From contig JAQGDQ010001328.1 of the NCBI GenBank assembly GCA_030141605.1, positions 1 through 47,036 of the forward strand: DNA of 47,036 bases, in the 5' to 3' direction. Each line of letters opens with the position of its first letter. Within the stretch, counting starts at the first letter, position 1. Positions 1-11,395 of the stretch are shown in pieces. The notes beneath the pieces are model-generated. The model did not search any database, was not told where the DNA came from, and saw only the letters and a list, made by a program, of their open reading frames with translations. The DNA is from Tubiluchus corallicola. Its lineage: Eukaryota; Priapulida; Priapulimorpha; Priapulimorphida; Tubiluchidae. The position numbers were made by a program, and so were the translations under genes.

Positions 1-134
1 CAAAGCCATTGTTCTGACGTCATCCATTATACTCTGCCTATAACTTTAATTCAGTAAAAGCTGCTGCTGGCTTTACATTATAAGTGAGGATTATACAGGG
101 TGTTCGCGTATTATTGATCATAAGTGTACTCGTA

Positions 135-163
135 CGCAAAATTTTTTGCGGGGCCTTTGCTAG
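135..163 (+). mobile_element. Helitron-like 3' terminus (hairpin plus CTAG)
   Basis: A perfect 7-bp stem, CGCAAAA/TTTTGCG, with a 2-nt loop occupies 135-150. Nine bases later comes CTAG (160-163), followed by T. A short hairpin about 10 bases before a CTRR end, inserted before a T, is the signature of Helitron 3' ends. The mirror copy lies at 1808-1836 in the right arm. No Rep/helicase gene was seen, so any element here is non-autonomous. Confidence 0.5.
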
Positions 164-280
164 TTATTATTATTTTATTATTAGTAGTATTATTATTATT
201 ATTATTATCCCACGGGATGCAAAAATAAAGCATTTAAATTTGCCAAAATTTAATTTGGAATCTACTAAAGTACATCATAC

Positions 281-505
281 CGGGTGGCGTAGCTCAATGG
301 TGGCATGCTCGCTTATCACCTTGGAGGTTGCGGGTTCAACTCTCGACCAAGTCAAACATAAGAGTTGAAAAACGGTACGGCTGGCTCTGCCAGCAAGCGC
401 TTCGAAGAAACATGCGGGTAATATAATACCGTTGACCACCTTGGAAATCAGTATTGGGTTGCAGAGGTGTTTTTCCTGGACGTATAAAATAATAATTATT
501 ATATC
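281..505 (+). mobile_element. tRNA-derived SINE (copy in left arm)
   Basis: A tRNA-like head carries an A box, TAGCTCAATGG, at 290-300 and a B box, GGTTCAACTCT, at 333-343, the spacing of an internal RNA polymerase III promoter. A body with CTCTGCCAGCAAGCGCTTCG and an AT-rich end near 490-505 follows. The head has no pairing acceptor stem that would support a working tRNA. The same head and body recur at 46581-46430 on the minus strand, which makes this a dispersed family rather than a tRNA gene. The 3' boundary is approximate. Confidence 0.7.
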
Positions 506-671
506 TGAAACAAAATTTCAATCATTTTTGAATATTTGAGCTTGCATTTAATATAAACCCCCGATGGCGTCTATGTGTCCGATCCTCAAGTAACAAGTTT
601 TGGAAGCGAATCATTTTGTCAAATACAAGCCAACAGTTCAACAGACAGAACGCGACAACTCGTCAGACAAG

Positions 672-1116
672 CAGGCCCTATTTCAAGGGGGGGGGGGGCG
701 GGGAGTGGGGATACTTCCCCGGGGCCTCACCCTCCAGGGGGGCCTCGCGCCGAGGTAACTTTTTTCCTTTATGCGAACTTACTGCCTCTTCTCTCCCTCT
801 GTCTCTCTCTTGCCGCACGCGTGCCGATTGCCTTGTGCCGATGTTCAGCTGTTTTCAATTTCGGAATTTCTAACACCGGCTCGTACGGAAGTGAGAGTAC
901 GGCATTACATATTGCAAAGATGTTGTTTTGGATTTGACAAGTATTAAGGACTGGTCTTGAGAATAAAGCAGTTTTTCTTTCAATTGTTCTTTCCTTTAAC
1001 AACTGTATAACTGCATGTTTTCTCTTCGAAAATGCTTCTCCGGCGTTCTAGCAGTACAAAAATTTTCTTCACACGCCCCACTTCCCCGGGCCTCGCTTAG
1101 GCTGAAATAGGCCCTG
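672..1116. mobile_element. hAT-type MITE with 8-bp target site duplication
   Basis: The element starts CAGGCCCTATTTCA and its other end, read on the minus strand, is CAGGGCCTATTTCA: 13 of 14 terminal bases match. It is flanked on both sides by the same 8 bp, CAGACAAG, at 664-671 and 1117-1124. An 8-bp duplication with short CAGG-type inverted termini is typical of hAT transposons. The 445-bp interior has a G12 run, a GC-rich left part with CCCCGGGGCCTC, and no transposase reading frame, so it is non-autonomous. It sits in the loop of the large inverted repeat. Confidence 0.8.
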
Positions 1117-1465
1117 CAGACAAGTCAGCACAGCAGCTACTGTATCATTTGCATGGTCAATACAGGCATAGGCATCCCATAATGCTTTTCGGACAATCCT
1201 GCCGTGACGTCATTAGCCATACGCAGCCGAAATTCGGCGAGGGCAGATACAGTACTGCAAATGTTCAAATTGATGAGATGGAAGGCCTCATTAATAAGCC
1301 AACGTAATGGAAGGAAATCGTACTTTAGTTGAAAATGTTGGCTTGTATTTGACAAAATGATTCGCTTCCAAAACTTGTTACTTGAGGATCGGACACATAG
1401 ACGCCATCGGGGGTTTATATTAAATGCAAGCTCAAATATTCAAAAATGATTGAAATTTTGTTTCA

Positions 1466-1690
1466 GATATAATAATTATTATTTTATACGTCCAGGAAAA
1501 ACACCTCTGCAACCCAATACTGATTTCCAAGGTGGTCAACGGTATTATATTACCCGCATGTTTCTTCGAAGCGCTTGCTGGCAGAGCCAGCCGTACCGTT
1601 TTTCAACTCTTATGTTTGACTTGGTCGAGAGTTGAACCCGCAACCTCCAAGGTGATAAGCGAGCATGCCACCATTGAGCTACGCCACCCG
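1466..1690 (-). mobile_element. tRNA-derived SINE (mirror copy in right arm)
   Basis: This is the exact reverse complement of the SINE at 281-505, carried by the right arm of the inverted repeat. It probably arose by duplication of the arm and not by a separate insertion, because sequence on both sides is mirrored too. Confidence 0.7.
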
Positions 1691-1807
1691 GTATGATGTA
1701 CTTTAGTAGATTCCAAATTAAATTTTGGCAAATTTAAATGCTTTATTTTTGCATCCCGTGGGATAATAATAATAATAATAATACTACTAATAATAAAATA
1801 ATAATAA

Positions 1808-1836
1808 CTAGCAAAGGCCCCGCAAAAAATTTTGCG
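1808..1836 (-). mobile_element. Helitron-like 3' terminus (mirror copy)
   Basis: Exact reverse complement of 135-163, with CTAG at 1808-1811 and the hairpin at 1821-1836. An AAT-rich microsatellite lies directly outside the CTAG. Element sequence continues to higher coordinates (1837-2030), homologous to 2370-2570. Confidence 0.5.
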
Positions 1837-1970
1837 TACGAGTACACTTATGATCAATAATACGCGAACACCCTGTATAATCCTCACTTATAATGTAAAG
1901 CCAGCAGCAGCTTTTACTGAATTAAAGTTATAGGCAGAGTATAATGGATGACGTCAGAACAATGGCTTTG

Positions 1971-2780
1971 CGTCAGCAGTTTTCTAAGCGAAAATTGCCG
2001 AAAATAGAACACTATTTTCTCTCGCAAATTCTATAATACATCTATGACACCCTCCGCTGAACGGGCTATCTATCCATGGCCAGCACCGCCCCCGGCTCGT
2101 TCCATTACATTAGAAATAAGAGGTATAAATTTTGCGAAGGACGACCGAAAAATGGCCATTTTTGGAGGTTTTTCGCCCCCCCCCCCCGTTCGTCCCGGTG
2201 GGCCCGATTCGAAAAATAAACCCCCAATGGCACGACACTAGATGGAGACCTTTCTTTTGATGTATAGATCGCTGCAAATGGTGCCGTCGTCAGAGCTGTA
2301 GCCTCGAATCTTATATATACCAGCGAAATTAATATATAGACTAGCAAAGGCCCCGCAAAAAATTTTGCGTATAAATACACTAATAATCAATAATGCGCGA
2401 ACATTCTACCTAGTGTTTGTTTGTTTATCTAACGCAAAGCCAGCAGCTGCAGCAGCTTTTACTGAATTAAAGTTGTAAGCAATAATGGGAACGTCAGAAC
2501 AATGGCTTTTCGTCAGCTGTTTTCCAAGCGAAAATTTGCCAAAAATAGAACATCTAATTAACTCGTCAGTACTCCTTTTGTTGGACGTGTCCTAAAATAT
2601 AGCCCACATCATCGCATAGCCCTGTTCTTCCTCTTTCTAAAGAGCTATATATCTCCTTCCTAGAGTCCCACCACGCGCTGCTAGAGCGTTTTATCCAGAT
2701 GCTGTTTGACCAGGTTTTCGAAAAAATCGCGAGTTGGGTCCGGGAAAACGCCCTTTACGGGACGCCGTGGCCCTCTCGCA
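1971..2780 (-). repeat. Helitron-like repeat family, tandem unit 1 (blocks A and B)
   Basis: Block A (about 2035-2340) holds the 16-bp palindrome AAAAATGGCCATTTTT, a C12 run (2176-2187) and GTGGGCCCGATTCG. Block B (2341-2780) opens with the CTAG and hairpin end at 2341-2369 and runs through a segment also found near 1837-2030 and inverted at 44230-44630. The A block returns at 2780-3098, so A plus B form a direct tandem repeat of roughly 745 bp. Orientation is given by the CTAG 3' end, which points to lower coordinates. No coding potential was recognised. Confidence 0.6.
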
Positions 2781-3125
2781 AATTCTAAATATGCCTAAGA
2801 CACCCACCGCTGAACGGGCTATCTATCCATAGCCAGCACCACCCATGGCCCTTTTCCGTACTTCAGATCTCAGGCGTATAACTTTTGCAAAAAACGGCCG
2901 AAAAATGGCCATTTTTGGAGGTTTTTTGTCCCCGTTCGTCGCGGTGGGCCCGATTCGAAAAATAAACCCCCAATGGCACGACACTAGATGGAGACCTTTC
3001 GTTTGATGTATAGATCGCCGCAAATGGTGCCGTAGTCGAAGCTGTAGCCTCGAATCTTATATATATATATATATATATACCAGAAGAATTAATATATAGA
3101 CTAGCAAAGGCCCCGCAAAAATTTT
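2780..3125 (-). repeat. Helitron-like repeat family, truncated tandem unit 2
   Basis: Begins with CGCAAATTCTAAATATGCC and repeats block A: GAACGGGCTATCTATCCATA, the palindrome, and GGTGGGCCCGATTCG. An (AT)n run at 3060-3079 follows, then the CTAGCAAAGGCCCCGC end at 3101-3116. The hairpin is spoiled here (AAAAATTTTATTCTG), and the sequence passes straight into the minisatellite block. Substitutions against unit 1 are scattered, so the tandem duplication is not recent. Confidence 0.6.
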
Positions 3126-3289
3126 ATTCTGAAAAGGTAAGATATCTTCGTTTAAAATTAACAATTAACAAAAACGATCCTTGTACGTCTGTACGATTTT
3201 CAAATTACATAGAACTGAAGAGTCCAGGTAATATACCTTTCTGTTAAATTACAGTTCGCTTACCTTTAGAAAAGGCATTGTAATGACAG

Positions 3290-3771
3290 ATTAGTGAAAT
3301 AACGTCTTGACAGTCATCACAAAAGTAAATAATTCTAAACTCTTGTTAGCTTTTCCCCCAGGTGAATTCGAGCAAGTTCTTTGTTATTGCAAAAATTAGC
3401 TTTGCGGAACACTCACCCACCTGAGCCTTATTTGCGAAAGTAATGACAATCATCACAAAGGTAAACAGTTCTTTGGACGGATTAGCTTTTCCCACGCTGT
3501 GAGCGCTCGCAAACCTTTTGTCATTTAGAAAATTAGGTATGCTGAATATTCAACCAGCTAGAAAAAACAAACCCTCTTTGCCGCTAAGCTTTGCAGGTAT
3601 TAGCTCTTCCCTGGGGGGCGGGTGGTGCTATCAGACTTTCTCTCCTTTCAGAAATTAGCTTTGCAAAATATGTGCTCGACTGGAAAAAGAAAAAAGGGCT
3701 CTCTGCCATTAATAGCTTGGAGGCTAAGTGTATCTTTCAAGTATCATGTAATATCGTCTTCATGATATAGA

Positions 3772-3823
<52 letters not shown>

Positions 3824-4680
3824 CGGCAAGATGCATTAAAATGGAATTGGCACATTGCATACTCCTAGCTAATAAAATTTAAAGTCGCGAAACGAACAAG
3901 TTTGTCAAAATTTTCAGCAATTTTTATTCGTAAAAGAAAATCTTCAGGTAAAATAGAAATGGCCTATGTGAACTTGACGTTCAAATAATCCAGGGAAGAG
4001 TCCCTGTAAAGCAGTTTTTGTCTGTTCCCAGGGTCGCATACCTTTCACTTCCCAGGCGCTAAAAGAGAACAAAAACGATGGATTAGTATCACAGCCTCCG
4101 GAGCTTATTTTCGAAAGAAAAGACAGTCATCTCAAAGGTAAACAGTTCTAAGCTTTTCCCTGGGGGTGAGTGCTCGCAAAGCTTTTGTCATTTAAAAACT
4201 ACCTTGGCAAAATATTTTCTCAGCTAGAACACAATAAGCGCTCTGTGCATCTAATTGTCTTCCCAGGGGGTGAGTGCTCTGGTACTTTCTTTTCTTTAGA
4301 AAATTTCCATTGCAAAATGTTTACTCAGTAGAAAAATGCACTCTCGTCGGTTAATACCTTCGACAATTATTTGCTCTTCCCAACGGCAGAGTCTTCGCAA
4401 ACTTTCTCTCCTTAGCAAAATGTTTACTCAGTAGAAAAATGCGCTCTCGCCTGCTAATAGCTTCGACAATTATTTGCTCTTCTCACGCGCAGAGTGTTCT
4501 CAAACTTTCTCTCCTTTGCAAAATATTTGCTCGGCCAGGAACAGAAAATAGGCGCTCTCTACTGCTAATAGTTTGGAGGATAAGTGCATTTTTCAAGTTA
4601 CAGAATCCGAACAGTGAGAGCAATCTTTGTCTTCATCCTCAAATGTCATTAGCCTAACCCTGTATTCAAGGACACTGGAC
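3290..4680. repeat. Degenerate ~100-106-bp tandem repeat array (block C, left copy)
   Basis: Recurring modules include GGGGTGAGTGCTCGCAAAG, AAAATTAGCTTTGCAAAATA and TTTACTCAGTAGAAAAATGC. They reappear about every 100 bp with many substitutions and indels. The same modules in inverted orientation form the array at 43610-44230, where three copies are spaced exactly 106 bp apart. No open frame of note lies here. An (AT)n run sits inside at 3776-3818. The array runs into a (CT)n tract. Confidence 0.7.
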
Positions 4681-4681
4681 T

Positions 4682-4758
<77 letters not shown>
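4682..4758. repeat. Poly-C plus (CT)n microsatellite
   Basis: A run of Cs at 4682-4691 is followed by about 34 CT units. The sequence just before it (CAAGGACACTGGACTCC) is nearly the same as that before the long (CT)n at 7613, so the microsatellite belongs to a dispersed repeat family. Confidence 0.9.
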
Positions 4759-4760
<2 letters not shown>

Positions 4761-5039
4761 ATTATTAAAAACTGGTAATTAATGTTTTCCGCGAGTATGC
4801 CAAACAACAGATCAGTAACTGAAATTGGTCAGCATCAAAGTTTTGTGGATAAATAAGCGGGTTTTTGCGTCGAGGTACGAAGAAAGACGAAAGAGCGCGA
4901 TGCATTTAACTGCTTTGCGCTTAAGTAACGCTAATGCATTCGTTAAATGTCGAATTTTCGTCCAGGTGAGAAAACCAGGTTAATGGTTTGAATTAGTAGT
5001 AATTGGTATGAATTGTTCAGTTGTCATATAATAAACTCT

Positions 5040-6630
5040 ACTCCTGGTGATGCAAATGTTAGCAAATTTTGAGATGTAATTTAAACAAAACAAAAACTAT
5101 TGATTTTGAAAATGTCAAAATTCCAACTTGCCAAAGTTACACTTTTTTTTGTAATAAAGAGATAAATTATGTTAATACCAGGAAAGTGCTTGGAATTACT
5201 ATTGATAAAGGCATGAATTTTAATAGCCATACTTATAGAGCAAGATAAAGTGCTTGAATAAATCGGTTAAGCTTAGGAGTGTAATCTGTAAAAATGAGGT
5301 TTTAAGAATGGCAACTATTATTAGATTATTCAAATCTGTTGTGATGCCAGTGATTTCGATCATTTGCGGTATGACGGGGGTGGGGTACAGTCCCAGGAAA
5401 TGTGATATTGAATGTATTTGTGCAGGCCTTTACTAAACGAAGTTTTTTGTATAGTCAGTAAACTTATATTAAAAACACAAAGGAGTCCTGGTGAGCACTT
5501 ACCTAAGCAAGAAATATTAACTTGTGAAGCATTTCCTTTAAATTGTCGAATAAATAATCATCTTGTAAAAAATTGCTTGACCAGGAGAAAAACTTTCGTA
5601 AAAATATTTAAAAGATTTAATATGAGATAATATGAGAAATGGCAGTCTCGCTGAATATATTAATCTACTTTGTACCAGACAAGAATGTGTTAAATTTCAA
5701 AATTCTTAGTGGAGGTGTAGAATTCAACACAGGAAATAGATGACGTGGCCACAGTTATTACAACCCCAGAACTAAATACACTAAGTTTACCATTAAATAA
5801 TAAGCAAAGACGCGAAGAAACCAAAGCAATAAACTTGCTATTGAAAAGAGGAACGCTATCTTTTTATGCAACTTTAGGGAAGCATCCACCAAAGAATGCG
5901 CATGCCATAGTAGGGTAGCACATACTTCTGACCATTTACTCTTAGTTGGCTTTTAGTAGGCCAAGAAGTCAGAAAAAATCTTATCAAAGTTCTATACTAC
6001 CGGAAAAAAGACAGATTTGATGTAATGCATTAGTTTGTGGTAATTTTATACGTGTTGTAAATGATATTGTTGTTGTTTTCACGTAGATTTTATTTCTTTG
6101 AATTACCTACCTATCGTTTGTGGTAATTTTATACGTGGTGTAAATGTTGTTGTTGTTGTTTTTACGTAGATTTTATTTCTTTGAATTACGTATCGATTGT
6201 GTGAAAAACAGTAAGATAAGCGTCCATATTCTATTATAAATAAAGAATAGCAGTTGGCTTAACAAAAATATTGGCAAAAATTTCTGAACCTGGTTGCTAT
6301 TAGGTATTATTTATAAAGTTAGCATGTAGATATGAGGGTTGTATCTTGTGTAATTACTGTATCACATTGTATCTTCTAACAGCGTCTGCTTATAGCTTGT
6401 CAACTTGTCAGCTTGTCAACTTAATTTCATTTTTCCTAGACCTTACTAAACTAGTTTATATTTTATTTTTGAATTTCTAGTTGCACTTATAGTTTAGCTT
6501 GCCCCAAACGCATTTGACCAGAACAGTGTATGTTTTTTATATGAACTAACACTGTCTGTCTTTTAATGTGATGGTCAATGTTTTTAAAATCGCAAATAAA
6601 GATTTTACTACTACTACTACTACTACGTGT
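5040..6630 (+). pseudogene. Non-LTR retrotransposon relic (ORF2 C-terminus and 3' tail)
   Basis: Broken plus-strand frames hold pieces typical of the region after the reverse transcriptase palm of CR1/Jockey-type LINEs: VLGITIDKGMNFNSH near 5190, then LFKSVVMPVISIICG near 5320-5375. At least one frameshift and several stops separate the pieces. The far end at 6590-6627 is AATAAAG followed by a (TAC)n run, the usual form of a LINE 3' tail. An 83-bp tandem duplication lies at 6033-6195. No endonuclease or palm domain is left, so it is a dead 5'-truncated copy. Family assignment is uncertain. Confidence 0.6.
6033..6198. repeat. 83-bp direct tandem duplication
   Basis: GTTTGTGGTAATTTTATACG starts at 6033 and again at 6116. 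Each is followed by TTGTTGTTGTT, ACGTAGATTTTATTTC and TTTGAATTAC. The two units differ by a few substitutions. Confidence 0.85.
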
Positions 6631-6795
6631 ACTTAGCCTTGTTGACAATTAGTCATAATGTCCTTTTTATTGTGTTTTGTTTTTGGATCGTGTTGAATTT
6701 AATGTTACCTGTGTCATAAGTAATTGTCATTCTTGCGAATGTATAAGATTGAAATGAATTCTTGTACACCTCCAAGAATAGATTAATAAAACAGT

Positions 6796-7008
<213 letters not shown>

Positions 7009-7519
7009 CTCTCTCACTCTCTCCTTCTTGTGTCCTCTCTCTATTGTCAATAATTTTATCAATTGATTACTTGTAATTACAGTTAATTGTGCAGTGGATT
7101 TTTTTCATGTTTTACTCTTTTCTTTTATAGAACTTGCAGGTTGATTGGTTTACAAGGTTCAGATAGAGTAATTTACGCCTTCATATCTTACATTGATAGG
7201 ATATTGTTGAGATATTGCTCACTGTCTTATGAGTGTATCGTTGTGGACTGATGCTCGTACCGCAGTCCTGTATGTTGCTTAACAACTGTAAAGTTGCACA
7301 AGAAGACAATTCAGCGATTTGGATGGTCGTTTACAGAAGTTATTTACACTTTTGTGGCATCCCTATACAGAATTGATTAAAACGAGCTGTTGTGATAAGA
7401 TATTTTTCATTAATGTTTTTCAAGCCATTTACTTAGTTTTTAATCTGTTAGTCGTATTTGCAGCTGATTGTTTTCACTTTTGTACTTTTTAATTTACATA
7501 GAATAAAATAAAGAATAAA

Positions 7520-7826
<307 letters not shown>

Positions 7827-8862
7827 TCTCTCTTGATGTCACATATAATTATATCTGTGCTGATAACGTAGCAGAAGTCGTAGGTCTATAACACCTATTT
7901 TGAACAGTGCGATACTGAAAGAGTTAATCTAATCTGTTTGCTGCAAATAAACGGGTTTCCCCCGCAGATCATGGTGACAGTCTCCCGAACGTTGGAATAA
8001 ATGGACGAGGTTACGTAAAGTGGTGAAACGGCAACAGGAAAAGTCCGAAAACGTTGGAGTAAAGGTGAAAATCAAAGAGGGAAAGTTGTATACTGGAGAA
8101 TGCGTGGTGGACGCGTGTCAGTCTAGCAGGCTTTTACTGCCTTTTTCAGAGTCACAGAATTGGAACCCGAAATGTTATCAATTTGTTATTGAAATATTGG
8201 AAAGGACAAACATTAGAGAAATTGGAGTGGTATTTGTTTATATGTACAGCACGCATTAGCCTAGAACTACAAATATATAGTATTAGAAATGGATGAATCA
8301 TAGATCTGCATAGAATTTTTCTGTTATCCGAATTTCGTTTGTTTGTTTTTTATGTACGCCTTTAATAGATTCGTGTTATTATGACGACAGCTTGTTTGCT
8401 AATGTATATAGAAATTTCACAGTCATGTAATTTGATAAATGAAAAACAAAAATACGTACAGTTAATACTAATAAACGAATTGGAGAAATCACTAACACGC
8501 TCAATAATCGTTCCCATATATGTGTGGTGGAACAACTTAAGGGTGATATTCCAACAATAAAATACTGAATTAATTTTACTTAGGCGTACGTTTATTGAAT
8601 TAAGCATTCGTGTAACACACTGTACGATAATTGTGATAAAACAAGTCCAATCTAAGTGATTAATGAGATTCCCTTTCAATACTTTTTTGTGCAAATGCTT
8701 AACCAGAACTTAAATTTTTCTTTGTAATACGCGTGTAAGCAATTTCCTAAACATCTGTAAGTTTCTTGAATTTAACCTGTCTCACAGCGCTGCGTAGTAA
8801 AGATAAGTACATGTTGAGTGCGCCGTATAATGCGCTTTATCCGGGGTATTCTGAGAATAATT
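7827..8862. other. Intergenic, no recognisable feature
   Basis: Short open frames of 79 aa (8020-8259, plus) and 110 aa (8362-8694, minus) match nothing I recognise. They lack domain signatures or a low-complexity explanation and are likely chance. Confidence 0.4.
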
Positions 8863-8958
8863 TTTGTTGTTGCTGTTGTTGTTGTTGTTGTTGTTGTTGC
8901 TGTTGTTGTTGTTGTTTTTGCTGCTGTTGTTGTTGTTGTTGTTGTTGCTGCTGTTGTT
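8863..8958. repeat. (TTG)n microsatellite
   Basis: About 30 TTG units with CTG interruptions at regular places. Poly-Cys, poly-Leu and poly-Asn frames are artefacts. Confidence 0.95.
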
Positions 8959-9599
8959 AATACGTCTAATTAAATTTTTAGCTCGCACGAAATTTTTATT
9001 AAGTATTTTTTTAATATTTTCCCAGTGGAAGTGGCAAAGAATCTTGATAAATATTAATTATGCAGACAAAATAGTTTGTAATGATTCACACTTGAACAAG
9101 CAGAATATAACCCCTTGATTTAGCAGACATAAATAGTTTGTCAGTGTAGTCGATTTTCGCGCATAACTTCATATTAATGCTGACGCTTTTTTCACAATCA
9201 GCATTAATCAGCAGACCCTTGATATTGTTTTGCAGTTAATTTTTTATAATGAAGTAAAGTGTGAAGTATTTCAACTTAAAATTGCTAACCAGTTACTCCC
9301 TTATAGACCAACGCAGTTTGTTTCCAAATGATTTATTATTTAGGGCTCTTTTCTGAAAAATGTGCACTGCAATTAATCTAATATGTTCTCCTGTCATCAT
9401 ATTATTTCTGTTAGCTGCTGTAGGTCAGTTCAAAATCATAATCGCTTATTTATTACAGTACTACCTTCAAGGTAGAGTAATGACCTGTAGAGTAATGTCA
9501 CCTAACAAGTCGGGTCGGGAAGCCACGTGATTTGCTGTCCGCCATGATTGAGCTAGCTGTAACGGTAGTCCCAACGAACCCATTAACGAAGAGATAGAA

Positions 9600-9960
9600 C
9601 AGAAAAGATTACAGTTTAAGCGTGGTTGGTATTTGGTAAAAATAAACATACTATTATAAAGGAAAAACAAGAAATTAAGAAAAGCATTATAAAATAAACA
9701 CAACACATTGCAATACATCCACACTAAAATTAGCATATTAAATACTATAAAACAAGGCATACTATTACTAAAAATGAAAATTTAGGAAAAGTATTTGTAA
9801 AATGAATAAAACAAAAATAATACATACACGCTAAAATACAAGCACATTAAATTTTAAAAACAAAAAAATGCTATTATTAAAATGTGAAGTTAAGAATTAT
9901 AGAACAAACAAAATACTGCAATGCTTCCATAGTAAAATTATTCACAGTAATAAAATTTAA
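9600..9960. repeat. Degenerate ~101-107-bp tandem repeat, about three units
   Basis: AATACATCCACACTAAAAT at 9712, AATACATACACGCTAAAAT at 9819 and AATGCTTCCATAGTAAAAT at 9920 start successive units. Each is followed by an AAATTTTA/ATACTAT-like stretch and GCTATTATTAAAATG. It lies downstream (minus sense) of the LINE relic that begins near 10150, and may be that element's 3' region. Confidence 0.6.
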
Positions 9961-10149
9961 GTACAAGATGCAGCTAAAATCATGTGCAATTACACAAATT
10001 TCATAGTTTGAAAAGTTGTTGAAATAAATATGACAGTACAAATTATACATTAAAATTTAGCAGTACATGTGTAATAAGGTATTATATATTACGCTAAAAC
10101 ACACTACCCATACGCGCATATATTGTAAACACAATAAGGCACAAATGCA

Positions 10150-11395
10150 CAATAAGTATAAGCTGCTTATTAAAATAAATTAAGGCAAAAGTTCTCTCCG
10201 TAGGGCCCTTGAAATCTAAACCTCTATCTATTTTATTATACAGTAATGAACCACTATTCAGCAATGTTGCTTTGCCATATGTTTAGTCAAACACAACTGC
10301 CCTCCAGTCGCTAGCCTTCTGTTTTGCAACGAATGTTTTTTTTTCTAAATTTTTCTTTCAGCTTCACGGGCATTTTGCAATCAGTAACTGCTTGATGGAC
10401 TAGCAGTATTTTACGGTAGTCAACATCTTTATCAACAGGGATGATTTAAGCATCTTTCATAGGTTCTGCTGATGTGGATCCTGTTATAAATTTTGCCGTG
10501 CGTTTTTGCAAACTAATTATGTTTTTTTTTAAATTATTTTTATTTCTGTAATTTCCCCAGACCCTCGAACAGTATGTGAGGTGCGTAGAGTATTTTTGCC
10601 ATTGATGTAAAAGCACGCTTTTTTCAATATCCAAACCTTTTGAGCTACAAAACCTCTACGTTTAGTCATTTGGCGCTGCCAGGTACGATGGTTATCAATT
10701 AAGAGACCTAATACATTTTCTGTGCGAACTTGCTCTTGCATAGTGCCATTTACTTTTATTTCATGATCTAGTGAATTGGCTGCACGGGCTCGTTTTTGGG
10801 CACTACACACTATCATTGTTTAGCTTTTACTACATAAAGGTTCATTTTGCTTAGCTAACATACATTGATTAATATTGTTCACATCGTTTTGTAGGTTAGT
10901 TTTGATTTCAACAATATTTTTGCAATTAACGTATACTGTGCTATCGTCAGCATACATTTCCAGTGAACAATATTGCACCTTTTGAGGCAAATCGTTGATA
11001 CAAGACGGGTTCTAATATGGAGCCCTGGGGTACACCAGATATAGCAAATTTCGTACCTGACTTAGCCCCATAAAACTGAACAACATGCTGTCTATTATTT
11101 ACGTAAGATAAAAACCATTCTAATGCTGTGCCTCTGATGCCGTACCATTGAACTTGTCCAATAATATTTTGTAATCTAGAAGAAATGTCATTGTTCATCC
11201 ACTTTGCAGCGTCATGCTTTATTCTTTGTGTTTTAGAAGATTTTCACTTTCAATTTTAGACATATTTTCATCCAATCTTCCTAGAAATTCGTTGCTGTCA
11301 GGTGGCTTGTAGAAACCTCCAATCAGGATCGGCCTGTTTTTCTCGTGATTTGGTATTTCGCACCACGCATTTGTAAAGCAGTTGAGTTGGTTGTT
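10150..11395 (-). pseudogene. Jockey/CR1-like LINE ORF2 relic
   Basis: Minus-strand pieces come in order from high to low coordinates. NRPILIGGFYKPPDSNEFLG (about 11345-11280) resembles the distal part of an apurinic-type endonuclease. GIRGTALEWFLSYVNNRQHV and SGVPQGSILEP (11155-11005) are reverse transcriptase core motifs. YADD, the catalytic palm motif, lies near 10955, followed by a C-terminal QKRTAKFI segment near 10510. Frameshifts and stops interrupt it, and most of the stretch between endonuclease and palm is gone. Its 5' edge lies directly against the 3' end of the sulfotransferase gene, same strand. Confidence 0.8.

Larger units (their letters stand above)
1..1970. repeat. Large inverted repeat (635-bp arms, 700-bp loop)
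   Basis: Bases 1-635 and 1336-1970 are reverse complements of one another with no mismatch or indel found by eye: position n pairs with 1971-n throughout. The left arm starts at the window edge, so it may extend further out. Each arm holds a Helitron-like 3' end (hairpin plus CTAG), an ATT-rich microsatellite and a tRNA-headed SINE. The loop 636-1335 holds a 445-bp MITE; without it the spacer was about 247 bp. Such identity implies a recent duplication, gene conversion between the arms, or an assembly error. Translations on opposite strands of the two arms are identical, which confirms the mirror. Confidence 0.95.

Noticed and set aside
281-352. Functional tRNA gene
   Set aside because: A and B boxes are present, but the acceptor and anticodon stems do not pair and the same sequence recurs as a dispersed SINE with a common body.
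84-521. Small frames of 94 and 61 codons, repeated in mirror at 1450-1887
   Set aside because: They overlap the SINE and microsatellite in the inverted arms; the doubling reflects the inverted repeat and not gene conservation.
8766-9118. Poly-Cys, poly-Leu and poly-Asn frames
   Set aside because: They come from the (TTG)n microsatellite; no flanking coding signature.
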